Source: Rummeliibacillus stabekisii
Lineage (GTDB): Bacteria; Bacillota; Bacilli; Bacillales_A; Planococcaceae
Assembly: GCF_007988965.1 (NCBI RefSeq)
Contig: NZ_BJVD01000003.1
Coordinates: 186,001 to 250,000 of the forward strand
Reading direction: 5' to 3'
Length of the DNA stretch: 64,000 nucleotides
The notes beneath the pieces are model-generated. The model was not told where the DNA came from and searched no databases. It saw only the letters and a list, made by a program, of their open reading frames with translations. Position numbers and translations under genes: made by a program. This document shows positions 1 to 8,212 of the stretch, piece after piece (the first letter of the stretch is position 1; each line of letters opens with the position of its first letter).

Positions 1-115
1 TCAGTGGAAATTACTTAATCTAATCGAGAGTAAGCGGCACACACGCATTTATAGGTAGTAATCTTTACCCTTATATTTCATTTAAAAAGAGCAAAATGCA
101 TTTTAACCAAATAAA

Positions 116-142
116 AAAACGAGGAAACTAATTCCTCGTTTT
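116..142 (-). terminator. Terminator of phoPR operon
   Basis: An ACGAGGAA / TTCCTCGT stem is followed on the minus strand by a T run (the + strand A run at 113-119). It overlaps the phoR stop codon. Positions 1-110 left of it show no gene that I can support. Confidence 0.8.
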
Positions 143-1676
143 ACGCTAGATTGAAAAACAGTCGCATGGTTGTTCCTTTTCCCTCAACACTGTCAACTTG
201 TATTTTGCCATGGTGTGCTTCTACTAAATGCTTGACGATTGCTAGGCCTAAACCGGTACCACCTGATTTACGGCTACGGTCACGGTCCACACGATAAAAA
301 CGTTCGAATACCCGAGGAATCTCCTCTTCTTGGATACCTACCCCTTCATCTTCAATTTCAATAATTCCCTCATGTCCTTTTTTATAAAGCCTTAATGTAA
401 TTTTTGAATTTTCTTCTGAATAATTGATGGCATTGTCCATAAGGTTCAAGAGTATTTGGACCAACCGATGGGGGTCTCCATTAATGATGACATCTTGGTC
501 TATTTCTGCTTCAAACTCCATCTCTTTCGCTTCTAACTTTGAGTGAATCATATCAACTGTTTGAACAATAATATCACGCAAGCTTGTTTTTTCCATATTG
601 ACCGTAAATCCTAGTCGCTCAATCTTCGATAAGTCTAGAAGATCATTGACAAGAATTTGCAGCCGATTGCTCTCCTTGTTGATAATATCTAAGAAATACA
701 GTAAAGTACTTTGATCATTGTAAGCACCATCCAAGAGTGTTTCTGAAAAACCTTTAATCGACGTAACAGGGGTCCTTAGTTCATGCGAAACATTCACTAC
801 AAAATCTTTGCGTATCTGTTCAAGCATGACCACTTCCGTAATATCGTGAATAACGATTACAACGCCAAGCCAAAGGCCATGTTCACCAACTACCGGCGCT
901 CCATATACTTCTATATCGCGGAATTCTTGCTGTATTTTTAAATGCAGCTGCTTTCTATATGGCACTTCTGTCATGAATACATGGTCTACAAAATCGACCA
1001 ACTCTTCCGGCAAACCCAAATGGCGGAATTGCTGTTGCTGTATTTCTGCGTACTCCTGATGGAATAATTCCGTAAAAATACGGTTGGTGATGGTAATTTC
1101 ACCTTTTCTACCAATCATCACTAGTGCGCTTCCCATATTTTCAATTAAGGTTTTTAACCGTTCTTGTTCAATCTCTCTTGTGGTCATGATTTCCTGCAAA
1201 CTTCTTGCTAGGACATTCATCGCCTTGCTTAATCGGAGCGTAGGTGAGCCTGTTATTTCGTATGTTCTTGCACGGTAATTACCCTCAGCTAATTGAAGGG
1301 CTGTCTTTCTTGCATGATCAATAGGCCTTGCTAGATTTTTAATTAAACGGTCGGTCACAAATAACAACAAAATAAATGCCACTACAAAAATAATGCCTAT
1401 TAACAACCAAAGCTGTAAGCGGATATCTGTTAAGTCTTGCGCTTTTGTATTGTGGGCAATTGAATCTATAACCTGATTTTTTTCTGTTTGAGTAATAGGA
1501 TAAGGCAGCTTTTCAATGGCTTGTGACACATTTTCTTTAGACTCCAATGTATTGGTGGCCATCGAATCTTTTACTAAAAGCGGAAAAAGCTGCCCTAGTG
1601 TAAAGCCCAGACCAGCCAATGTAACAAGAAATAATGTACCAAATATAGACAGTAAACGGAATCGCAATGAGTGCAT
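141..1676 (-). CDS. phoR: Sensor histidine kinase PhoR, short sensor form
   Basis: Membrane histidine kinase, presumed partner of the PhoP regulator encoded just upstream, expected to respond to phosphate or envelope signals. Order: TM1 (about residues 8-31), a short outside loop (36-85), TM2 (88-108), HAMP (to about 160), a PAS-like domain (170-285), HisKA with the phospho-accepting H298 in VNVSHELRTP, then HATPase with N, G1 (DEGVGI) and G2 (GTGLGL) boxes. At 511 residues it is shorter than B. subtilis PhoR (about 579), and the outside loop of about 50 residues is too small for the usual extracytoplasmic PAS domain. Its ATG overlaps the phoP stop by one base (TAATG), so the two are translationally coupled. 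The family is certain; the signal sensed is inferred from synteny. Confidence 0.93.
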   Translation of the reverse strand: MHSLRFRLLSIFGTLFLVTLAGLGFTLGQLFPLLVKDSMATNTLESKENVSQAIEKLPYPITQTEKNQVIDSIAHNTKAQDLTDIRLQLWLLIGIIFVVAFILLLFVTDRLIKNLARPIDHARKTALQLAEGNYRARTYEITGSPTLRLSKAMNVLARSLQEIMTTREIEQERLKTLIENMGSALVMIGRKGEITITNRIFTELFHQEYAEIQQQQFRHLGLPEELVDFVDHVFMTEVPYRKQLHLKIQQEFRDIEVYGAPVVGEHGLWLGVVIVIHDITEVVMLEQIRKDFVVNVSHELRTPVTSIKGFSETLLDGAYNDQSTLLYFLDIINKESNRLQILVNDLLDLSKIERLGFTVNMEKTSLRDIIVQTVDMIHSKLEAKEMEFEAEIDQDVIINGDPHRLVQILLNLMDNAINYSEENSKITLRLYKKGHEGIIEIEDEGVGIQEEEIPRVFERFYRVDRDRSRKSGGTGLGLAIVKHLVEAHHGKIQVDSVEGKGTTMRLFFNLA

Positions 1677-2386
1677 TAAACTTTAGGCTCCTCAAATTTA
1701 TAGCCTAAACCACGAATTGTTTTTATGTACTTAGGTTTTCGGCTATTTTCTTCAATCTGTTCACGCAAATGGCTGATATGGACATCTACAATCCGCGTAT
1801 CGCCAGCAAAATCATAATGCCAAACAGAGCTTAATAATTGATCGCGGGTAAGCACTCTATTCTTATTTTGTAATAGATAGATTAATAGTTCAAATTCCTT
1901 TGGTGTAAATTCAAGTGGTTTTCCGTCTAAATAGGCTTCAAAGCGTGTTGGAAGCACCTTAAGATGTCCCATATGATAAACTAGCTCACTTGTTTCTTCT
2001 TTCGCTTGCCGTTCGCCTACTTTTGATCGTCTTAAAACTGCCTTAACGCGGGCAATGACCTCACGGGGACTAAAAGGCTTTGTCATATAATCGTCTGCGC
2101 CTAATTCGAGCCCTAGCACTTTGTCAAATTCATCGTCTTTTGCTGTCAGCATAATAATGGGTGTGTTGATCTTCTGTACACGAAGTTCTTTACAAACTTC
2201 CATACCGTCTAATTTTGGTAACATCAGATCTAGCAAAATCAAATCTGGTTGTTCTTCTATAGCACGCTTTAAGCCTTCTTGGCCATCTAAAGCTGTGATT
2301 ACATCATATTCTGCTTGTTTTAAATTGTATTCTAATAATGTTGATATCGAAATTTCATCTTCAATAATTAAAACCTTTGGGTTCAT
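1676..2386 (-). CDS. phoP: Response regulator PhoP
   Basis: OmpR-type DNA-binding response regulator of 236 residues. The receiver domain (1-120) has the acidic pair ED, phosphorylatable D53 in LLDLMLPKLDG and the conserved lysine in the TKPFSPRE segment. A C-terminal winged helix (about 140-233) ends in IRGLGYKFE. The ATG at 2386 is chosen because GGAGG lies 7 bases upstream; a frame open further upstream has no better site. It lies 28 bp downstream of the MaoC-like gene and overlaps phoR. In B. subtilis the orthologue controls the phosphate starvation regulon. Whether it does so here is inferred from position next to mdh, as in B. subtilis. Confidence 0.94.
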   Translation of the reverse strand: MNPKVLIIEDEISISTLLEYNLKQAEYDVITALDGQEGLKRAIEEQPDLILLDLMLPKLDGMEVCKELRVQKINTPIIMLTAKDDEFDKVLGLELGADDYMTKPFSPREVIARVKAVLRRSKVGERQAKEETSELVYHMGHLKVLPTRFEAYLDGKPLEFTPKEFELLIYLLQNKNRVLTRDQLLSSVWHYDFAGDTRIVDVHISHLREQIEENSRKPKYIKTIRGLGYKFEEPKV

Positions 2387-2414
2387 GTTTTTGCCTCCGC
2401 AGTAGTAGAAAACT

Positions 2415-2861
2415 TTATAATGGATGTGTAGGCGGAACTGCGACAATAGTTCCTTTTAATACAATCTCTTCTTTACTGTCTTTTCCTTCGACTGAAATAA
2501 TAACTTCAGATTGCTCACGTTTGATTTCTTTCAATATTAACTCAATACTTATCGTATCGTAATGATACAAGGGTTTTGGGTATTGGAAGTGTTGCTCTCT
2601 TATATAAGCGCCTGGTCCTGGCAGATGCTTAGAAACGGCAGAACTAACAACACCTGCAAGCATGATTGCAGGCACTACGGGTTTTTCAAAAGATGTTTCC
2701 GCAGCATAGTCATGTTGAATGTATAATGGGTTATTGTCATTGGTAAGACCTAAATACAACAAGAGATCTTTATCTTCAATTTTCTCAGTCAGCAAGATTG
2801 AATCGCCTACGGCTAGTTCTTCTAAACTTTTTCCGAGTTTTCTTTTTTTATCGAGTAACAC
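2415..2861 (-). CDS. MaoC/hotdog-fold dehydratase-like protein
   Basis: A 148-residue single-domain MaoC-like (hotdog) protein. The segment DNNPLYIQHDYAAETSF matches the hydratase 2 motif with its D and H catalytic residues, so an enoyl-ACP or enoyl-CoA hydratase activity is possible, but the substrate cannot be read from the sequence. The start is GTG at 2861, behind an AAAGGGGGG ribosome binding site. It is the first gene of a probable operon with phoP and phoR, between mdh and phoP, where some Bacillus genomes also have a MaoC gene. A link to phosphate signalling is unproved. Confidence 0.8.
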   Translation of the reverse strand: MLLDKKRKLGKSLEELAVGDSILLTEKIEDKDLLLYLGLTNDNNPLYIQHDYAAETSFEKPVVPAIMLAGVVSSAVSKHLPGPGAYIREQHFQYPKPLYHYDTISIELILKEIKREQSEVIISVEGKDSKEEIVLKGTIVAVPPTHPL

Positions 2862-2942
2862 AAGAACCCCCCTTTAGAGCTTTCTATATTTCCATAGTAT
2901 CAGCAATTGACTGAAAAATCGAGTTATTATCCAAAATTAAAA

Positions 2943-2967
2943 GGGATAGGCAACTATTGCCTATCCC
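2943..2967 (-). terminator. Terminator after mdh
   Basis: An 11-bp perfect stem GGGATAGGCAA / TTGCCTATCCC with a 3-nt loop, followed on the minus strand by TTTTAATTTT. It ends the mdh transcript before the MaoC-phoP-phoR operon. Confidence 0.85.
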
Positions 2968-2980
2968 CCTGCTTTAGATG

Positions 2981-3919
2981 CTAGGAAAGTACATTCATCA
3001 CATTTTTTACAGCTTCAGCCGAATTGTCCAAAGAGGCTTTTTCATCTGTGGTTAAGTCCAACTCAATAATCTTCTCGATGCCGTCGCCTCCGAGAATTGT
3101 TGGTACTCCAAGATATATCCCATTGTAGCCGTATTCACCTTCCAAGTAGGCAATGGAAGGTAAAATCCGATGTTGGTCACGTAAGATGGCCTCAGCCATT
3201 TCTACAAGAGCAGCAGCCGGCGCATAGTATGCAGAGCCAGTACCAAGCAAGTTGACGATTTCTCCTCCGCCTGTCCGTGTGCGAGCCACAATTTCATCTA
3301 GGCGTTCCTTTGGAATTAATGTTTCAAGCGGTATTCCCCCAGCATACGAATAGCGGGTAAGTGGCACCATTGAATCGCCATGACCACCAAGCACGAAGCC
3401 AGTAATATCTTTAATAGAAAGATTTAATTCCTCAGCGACAAACGTGCGGAAGCGTGCAGTGTCTAGAACTCCTGATTGGCCAATAACGCGATTTTTCGGG
3501 AAGCCTGACTCTTCATATACGGTGTATGTCATCGCATCGACTGGATTGGTCAACACGATAATAGTAGAATTAGGCGCATGCTTTACAATCTCTGCAGTAA
3601 CAGATTTCATGACAGATTGATTGATTTGCACCAAATCATCTCGGCTCATACCGGGCTTTCTAGCAACACCTGCGGTAATAATGACGATATCCGAATCTTT
3701 GGTATCTTCGTAGTTTGCTGTGCCGATGACTTTCGCGTCAAATCCTAGTACAGGTGCAGCTTCTGCCATATCTAAAGCCTTACCCTTCGTAGAATTTTCT
3801 GCTTGAGGAATATCAACTAAAACAACATCACCCAATTCTTTTTGCGCTAATAAAAATGCAGCTGTTGCACCAGTAAAACCTGCTCCAATAACGGAAATTT
3901 TTTTTCGATTAGTTGCCAT
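2981..3919 (-). CDS. mdh: Malate dehydrogenase
   Basis: NAD-dependent oxidation of malate to oxaloacetate in the TCA cycle; 312 residues, of the lactate-dehydrogenase-like type found in Bacillus. The Rossmann motif [10 protein letters not shown] is near residue 10, NPVDAMTY carries the NAD/substrate contact, and the catalytic histidine lies in [11 protein letters not shown]. The ATG at 3919 is preceded by AAAAGGAGC; the frame is open upstream but without a better start. It follows icd, with a strong hairpin terminator between them, so part of its expression may come from readthrough of the citZ-icd transcript. Confidence 0.97.
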   Translation of the reverse strand: MATNRKKISVIGAGFTGATAAFLLAQKELGDVVLVDIPQAENSTKGKALDMAEAAPVLGFDAKVIGTANYEDTKDSDIVIITAGVARKPGMSRDDLVQINQSVMKSVTAEIVKHAPNSTIIVLTNPVDAMTYTVYEESGFPKNRVIGQSGVLDTARFRTFVAEELNLSIKDITGFVLGGHGDSMVPLTRYSYAGGIPLETLIPKERLDEIVARTRTGGGEIVNLLGTGSAYYAPAAALVEMAEAILRDQHRILPSIAYLEGEYGYNGIYLGVPTILGGDGIEKIIELDLTTDEKASLDNSAEAVKNVMNVLS

Positions 3920-3946
3920 TCTTACCTGCTCCTTTTCGTATAGTGT

Positions 3947-3988
3947 AAAAAAAGGAAAAGGGAGCAAAACTGTTCCCTTTTCCTTTTT
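3947..3988 (-). terminator. Intercistronic terminator between icd and mdh
   Basis: A long stem AAAAAGGAAAAGGGA / TCCCTTTTCCTTTTT with a 10-nt loop, followed on the minus strand by TTTTTTTAC. It should reduce readthrough from icd into mdh, setting different levels within one cluster. Confidence 0.82.
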
Positions 3989-3994
3989 GTTAAA

Positions 3995-5260
3995 TTACAT
4001 ATTTTTGATTAGTTCATCTGCGAATTCAGATGTTTTTACTTCTTTCGCACCGTCCATTAGACGCGCAAAGTCATAAGTTACAACTTTAGAAGCAATTGTA
4101 TTTTCCACAGAAGCAGTGATTAAATCAGCAGCTTCTTTCCAGCCTAAGTGTTCAAGCATTAATACGCCTGAAAGTAGTACTGATGATGGGTTTACTTTAT
4201 CTAAACCAGCATATTTAGGAGCTGTACCATGTGTAGCTTCGAAAATAGCGTGTCCAGATACATAGTTGATATTTGCTCCTGGAGCAATACCGATACCACC
4301 AACTTGTGCAGCCAATGCATCAGAAATATAGTCGCCGTTTAAGTTCATTGTTGCAACAACATCAAATTCTTTTGGACGAGTCAAGATTTGTTGTAAGAAG
4401 ATATCAGCGATAGAATCTTTAATTAGGATTTTACCAGCAGATAATGCTTCTTCTTGAGCTTTATCAGCAGCTTCTTGGCCTTTTTCTTCTTTAATAGCAT
4501 CATATTGGTTCCAAGTGAAAGTCTTGTCTGCAAATTCATTTTCAGCTACTGCATAGCCCCATGTTTTGAAAGCACCTTCAGTGAATTTCATGATGTTACC
4601 TTTATGAACTAAAGTAACCGATTTGCGGCCTTCTTTGATTGCATAGTTGATTGCAGCACGTACTAAGCGTTCTGTACCTTCTTTTGAAACAGGTTTAATA
4701 CCGATACCAGAAGTTTCTGGGAAGCGGATTTTGTTTACGCCCATTTCTGTTTTAAGGAAGTTGATGACTTTTTTCACTTCATCTGAACCTTCTTTGTATT
4801 CAATACCAGCATAGATATCTTCAGTGTTTTCACGGAAGATTACCATGTCAACATCTTCTGGACGTTTAACTGGAGAAGGAACACCTTCAAAATGACGTAC
4901 AGGACGCAAGCAAACATAAAGGTCAAGTTGTTGGCGAAGCGCCACGTTTAGAGAGCGGATACCTCCACCGATTGGTGTTGTAAGAGGACCTTTAATAGCG
5001 ATTAAATATTCATTGATTTTGTCTAAAGTTTCTTGTGGCAGCCATTCACCTGTTTTGTCGAATGCTTTTTGGCCAGCTAAAACTTCAAGCCATTCAATTT
5101 TCTTTTCACCATTGTACGCTTTTTCTACTGCAGCATCGATAACGCGTGAAGCAGCTGCCCAGATATCAGGACCGATACCGTCACCTTCGATAAATGGAAT
5201 TACAGGATTGTTTGGTACGTTTAGTACACCATTTTCTACTACGATTTTGTCATTAGCCAT
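3995..5260 (-). CDS. icd: Isocitrate dehydrogenase (NADP)
   Basis: Converts isocitrate to 2-oxoglutarate and CO2 with NADP; 421 residues, the usual length. Seen: the [14 protein letters not shown]-terminal nucleotide motif; the substrate-binding segment [13 protein letters not shown], with the serine that is phosphorylated in E. coli; [13 protein letters not shown]; and the family signature [26 protein letters not shown] 5260 has an AGGAGG site 10 bases upstream; an upstream in-frame ATG overlaps that site and is rejected. It lies 180 bp downstream of citZ on the same strand, the standard citZ-icd-mdh order. Confidence 0.97.
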   Translation of the reverse strand: MANDKIVVENGVLNVPNNPVIPFIEGDGIGPDIWAAASRVIDAAVEKAYNGEKKIEWLEVLAGQKAFDKTGEWLPQETLDKINEYLIAIKGPLTTPIGGGIRSLNVALRQQLDLYVCLRPVRHFEGVPSPVKRPEDVDMVIFRENTEDIYAGIEYKEGSDEVKKVINFLKTEMGVNKIRFPETSGIGIKPVSKEGTERLVRAAINYAIKEGRKSVTLVHKGNIMKFTEGAFKTWGYAVAENEFADKTFTWNQYDAIKEEKGQEAADKAQEEALSAGKILIKDSIADIFLQQILTRPKEFDVVATMNLNGDYISDALAAQVGGIGIAPGANINYVSGHAIFEATHGTAPKYAGLDKVNPSSVLLSGVLMLEHLGWKEAADLITASVENTIASKVVTYDFARLMDGAKEVKTSEFADELIKNM

Positions 5261-5392
5261 TTGTTCCTTGCCTCCTATATTCATACACATAGGGCAAGCG
5301 CTATAGAAGCGTCGCCCTATTTATTTTACCCTACATTTACATGCACGACACCTTCTTGGCAGCCGCTGCCTGTAATGCTGGGTTCAACGCTC

Positions 5393-5417
5393 AAACATTA
5401 GGAATATTCCAATGTTT
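5393..5417. repeat. 25-nt near-perfect palindrome behind citZ
   Basis: AAACATT, one unpaired A, GGAATATTCC (self-palindromic), then AATGTTT. It lies 27 bp past the citZ stop in the citZ-icd gap, without a T run on either strand, so it is not a normal terminator. It may be an operator or an mRNA-stabilising hairpin. Confidence 0.5.
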
Positions 5418-5443
5418 GCCGTTTACTTACCAAATCTTGCAAA

Positions 5444-6559
5444 CTATCTTTCTTCTACTGGCACATAAGTTTGCATGCCTGGTCCAACGTATTCTGCACG
5501 TGGACGGATTAGACGGTTGTTCGCATATTGTTCAAGAATATGAGCTACCCAACCAGATACGCGTGAAACCGCAAATACTGGTGTAAATAGATCGTGTTCA
5601 ATACCTAACGCGTCATAAACAGATGCAGAGAAGAAATCAACATTTGCTGGAAGGTGTTTTTGCTCTACGATCATATCGTGAATTTTCACTGACATTTCGT
5701 AAAGTTCAGGATTGCCGTTAAGTTTTGTTAATTTTTCAGACATATCACGTAAGTGCTTCGCGCGAGGATCGCCTTGGCGGTATACGCGGTGTCCGAAGCC
5801 CATGATTTTTTCTTTGTTGTCTAATTTATTTTGGATATAAGATTCAACATTATCAATAGAACCAATTTCTGATAACATTTTCATCACTTGTTCATTGGCA
5901 CCACCATGAAGAGGGCCCTTAAGAGCGCCAATCGCTGCAGTAACACCTGAATACATATCAGATAATGTAGCTACACATACACGAGCAGTGAATGTAGAAG
6001 CATTTAGTTCATGGTCTGCATGAAGCACTAAAGCTTTATTGAATGCTTCTTCTTCGATTGGTTCTGGAATATTACCAGAAAGCATGTACAAGAAGTTCGC
6101 CGCATAAGATAAATCTTTTTTCGGTGCAATCGGTTCTTTGCCTGCACGAATACGAGCAAATGCTGTTACAACTGTTGCCATGCGAGCTTGCAATTTGATT
6201 GCTTTGCGATAGTTCGCTTCGTCTGACATAACTTCAGCATCTTCATCATATAAAGCTAGTAAAGAAACTACTGTACGCAAGGCAGCCATAGGATGTACTG
6301 CTTTGATGTCGTAAGTTTTGAAGTGGTCTAGCACTGCTTGTGGCACTTCCATTTGCTCAGCTAGCTGTTGTTTCATTTCTGCTAGTTCGTCCGCTTTAGG
6401 CAAGCGTGTGTGCCATAGTAAGTACACTACCTCTTCAAAAGATGCGTTTTCAGCTAAATCATCAATGTTATAGCCTACATATGTAAGAGTATCATCAATG
6501 ATTGAGCTAATTTTTGTTTCAGCTGCTACAACGCCTTCTAAACCTTTAGTTGTTGCCAT
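5444..6559 (-). CDS. citZ: Citrate synthase
   Basis: Condenses acetyl-CoA with oxaloacetate, the entry step of the TCA cycle; 371 residues, small Gram-positive type without the N-terminal extension of the E. coli enzyme. Catalytic histidines are in GPLHGGANEQV and GFGHRVYRQGDPRA, and the aspartate is near VDFFSASVYDALG. ATG 6559 lies behind AAAAAGGAGCGAG. First gene of citZ-icd-mdh; the promoter region has a sigma-A promoter with a cre-like site at the likely start of transcription, consistent with CcpA repression as known in B. subtilis. Confidence 0.97.
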   Translation of the reverse strand: MATTKGLEGVVAAETKISSIIDDTLTYVGYNIDDLAENASFEEVVYLLWHTRLPKADELAEMKQQLAEQMEVPQAVLDHFKTYDIKAVHPMAALRTVVSLLALYDEDAEVMSDEANYRKAIKLQARMATVVTAFARIRAGKEPIAPKKDLSYAANFLYMLSGNIPEPIEEEAFNKALVLHADHELNASTFTARVCVATLSDMYSGVTAAIGALKGPLHGGANEQVMKMLSEIGSIDNVESYIQNKLDNKEKIMGFGHRVYRQGDPRAKHLRDMSEKLTKLNGNPELYEMSVKIHDMIVEQKHLPANVDFFSASVYDALGIEHDLFTPVFAVSRVSGWVAHILEQYANNRLIRPRAEYVGPGMQTYVPVEER

Positions 6560-6587
6560 TTTATCTCGCTCCTTTTTGTACCAAATT

Positions 6588-6606
6588 ATGTTGATAATAT
6601 CAACAT
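6588..6606. promoter_or_regulatory. 19-bp palindrome in citZ leader
   Basis: ATGTTGATAATATCAACAT is a perfect dyad around a central A, between the cre-like site and the citZ ribosome binding site. The inner TTGAT-N3-ATCAA fits the loose LysR dyad form (T-N11-A). In B. subtilis the LysR-type CcpC controls citZ, but its ATAA-N7-TTAT box is not seen here. It could also be a 5' RNA hairpin. Confidence 0.5.
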
Positions 6607-6632
6607 TGAACGTGATCCATATGAACCTATAA

Positions 6633-6646
6633 GTAAATCGCTTACA
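6633..6646 (-). promoter_or_regulatory. cre-like site at citZ promoter
   Basis: The minus strand reads TGTAAGCGATTTAC, close to the CcpA consensus TGWAANCGNTNWCA with a mismatch at the end. It sits just downstream of the -10 box, a position where CcpA would block transcription. ccpA itself is at 50,164-51,162. Confidence 0.6.
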
Positions 6647-6651
6647 ATGAT

Positions 6652-6680
6652 ATTATAATAAACTTTGTCGTATTTGTGAA
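6652..6680 (-). promoter_or_regulatory. Sigma-A promoter of citZ
   Basis: -35 TTCACA (+ strand TGTGAA at 6675-6680), a 17-bp spacer, -10 TATAAT (+ strand ATTATA at 6652-6657), upstream of the cre-like site and of the 5' leader. Confidence 0.7.
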
Positions 6681-6713
6681 TGAAAAACACTCATTCATTA
6701 AAAAATTGGATTT

Positions 6714-7772
6714 TTGGAGATTATCTATGCATTTATTAAGCAATTAATAGAATTTTCGATTAAATGTAACTTAAAGGAATTAGTGGAAGTTGGAGGAATA
6801 ATTATAAAAATTTCTGATAAAAAATTGCAATCAAAGCTCAAATTTTGGGGCTTTGTACTGCTTTTAGCTCTATTTTCTTGGGCCATATTGCCAATTACGC
6901 TCGCCATTGTGTTCGCATACTTTCTATCGCCTATTCTTCATTTTTTACATAAACGTTTGAAAGTCCCCTCTTTTTTAGCAGCATTACTGGCTGAAATCTT
7001 CATTATTGCGAGCATTGCTGCTGTCTTTTTATTTATAGCAACTGTTCTAATCGATACGTTGCCTGTGCTTAAAAGCCGCTTATCCGAAATGTCTGCATTG
7101 ATTCATATTCCTTCAGGAATTATCGCTCAAATTCAAGATCAATTACTTTCTCTAATCGATGTTATGTTATCGAAGATTTTTCAATCCATCCAAGATATTA
7201 TGCAAAATCTAGTGGAAGTAACGATATTTATCATTGCTTTCTACTTTGCTCTATATGAAACAAGCAGGAATAGACAATGGTTTTTTGTCTATATTCCTGC
7301 TCGTTTTAGAGAATCTATTCAAAGGATATTTGAAGAAGCTGCTTTATTATTCAGCTATTTCATTGGTGTCGAAATTCGGCTTGCTATATTAACATTTGCA
7401 TTACTGTCGATATCATTTTATGCATTGGGTTTCGAACAACCTGTCGGTAAAGCTTTCTTAGTTTCTGTTTGTGACTTTCTACCTTTTTTAGGAATAGGTT
7501 TATTTCTAATTCCTTTAGGCGCCGTATTTATCATTATAGGAAAAGTTGCTCTAGGTATCCAACTTCTCGTAATTTATGTGGCTATCCAACTAATCAGGCA
7601 ATTTGCAGAATCCATGATGTGGGCTTCTACCATGCAAATCCGTTCAGTCCATGCATTTATCATCAGTGCCATTTGCTTACTACTTTTTGGAGTAGCAGGC
7701 ATTATCATCAGTCCATTTGTTCTTTTAATAGCCGTTAAATTCAAGCAACATCCTATCTTTGCATCAAGATAG
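6714..7772 (+). CDS. ytvI: YtvI-like AI-2E family membrane protein
   Basis: Polytopic membrane protein of the AI-2E transporter/PerM superfamily, with about seven hydrophobic segments. It sits beside fxsA and citZ as ytvI does in B. subtilis, where it is linked to sporulation; substrate unknown. The start is unclear. The outermost start is TTG 6714 with a weak ribosome site. GTG 6783 has AAAGGA 4 bases before it. The best Shine-Dalgarno, GGAGG at 6792-6796, points to ATT 6801 or ATA 6804 and would give a normal short basic N-terminus before the first membrane helix. The end overlaps the end of the convergent fxsA by 20 bp. Confidence 0.8.
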   Translation: MEIIYAFIKQLIEFSIKCNLKELVEVGGIIIKISDKKLQSKLKFWGFVLLLALFSWAILPITLAIVFAYFLSPILHFLHKRLKVPSFLAALLAEIFIIASIAAVFLFIATVLIDTLPVLKSRLSEMSALIHIPSGIIAQIQDQLLSLIDVMLSKIFQSIQDIMQNLVEVTIFIIAFYFALYETSRNRQWFFVYIPARFRESIQRIFEEAALLFSYFIGVEIRLAILTFALLSISFYALGFEQPVGKAFLVSVCDFLPFLGIGLFLIPLGAVFIIIGKVALGIQLLVIYVAIQLIRQFAESMMWASTMQIRSVHAFIISAICLLLFGVAGIIISPFVLLIAVKFKQHPIFASR

Positions 7773-8142
7773 TTTGCTTACTCTTCATTTTTTTACGTAG
7801 CCAGTAATAAATTCCGGGTTTCGCCATTTTCCTTACGAATGGAAGCATAAGCAATAAACCTAAAATATCCGAAACAAAGCCAGGCAAGACTAATAAAATA
7901 GCACCTATCAACGTTAATACTCCATCAATAATGGCATCACCAGGAGCTTGTCCGTTTTTGATCGACTTCTGTAGCTGTTCAAAGGCTTTTAATCCTTTTG
8001 TTTTCGCCATATATACACCTAATATCCCTGTGAAAAGGATCAACAATAGTGTGGGTAAAACCCCAATCATCTTTCCACAAAGCATCACAAAAATCAGTTC
8101 AATGAACGGAATTGCGATTAATAGTAGGAGAAACTTTTTCAT
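7753..8142 (-). CDS. fxsA: FxsA family membrane protein
   Basis: A 129-residue FxsA-like cytoplasmic membrane protein (YtwI in B. subtilis). In E. coli, FxsA overproduction relieves phage T7 exclusion by F PifA; the native role is unknown. Seen: two N-terminal hydrophobic segments (KKFLLLLIAIPFIELIFVML and the GVLPTLLLILFTGILGVYMA region), a conserved AKTKGLKAFEQLQ linker, and a third hydrophobic region ending in LPGFVSDILGLLLMLPFVR. ATG 8142 lies behind AGAGGTGAA. It follows pyk on the same strand and converges on ytvI. Confidence 0.88.
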   Translation of the reverse strand: MKKFLLLLIAIPFIELIFVMLCGKMIGVLPTLLLILFTGILGVYMAKTKGLKAFEQLQKSIKNGQAPGDAIIDGVLTLIGAILLVLPGFVSDILGLLLMLPFVRKMAKPGIYYWLRKKMKSKQTILMQR

Positions 8143-8212
8143 GTCCTTCACCTCTTTTTGTTGGAGAAGCACCATTACTGAATATAGTCATGGCTAATTA
8201 GCAACTGTCAAA

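Noticed and set aside
1-110. End of a neighbouring gene such as polA
   Set aside because: All frames contain early stops and no recognisable peptide; only the phoR terminator follows.
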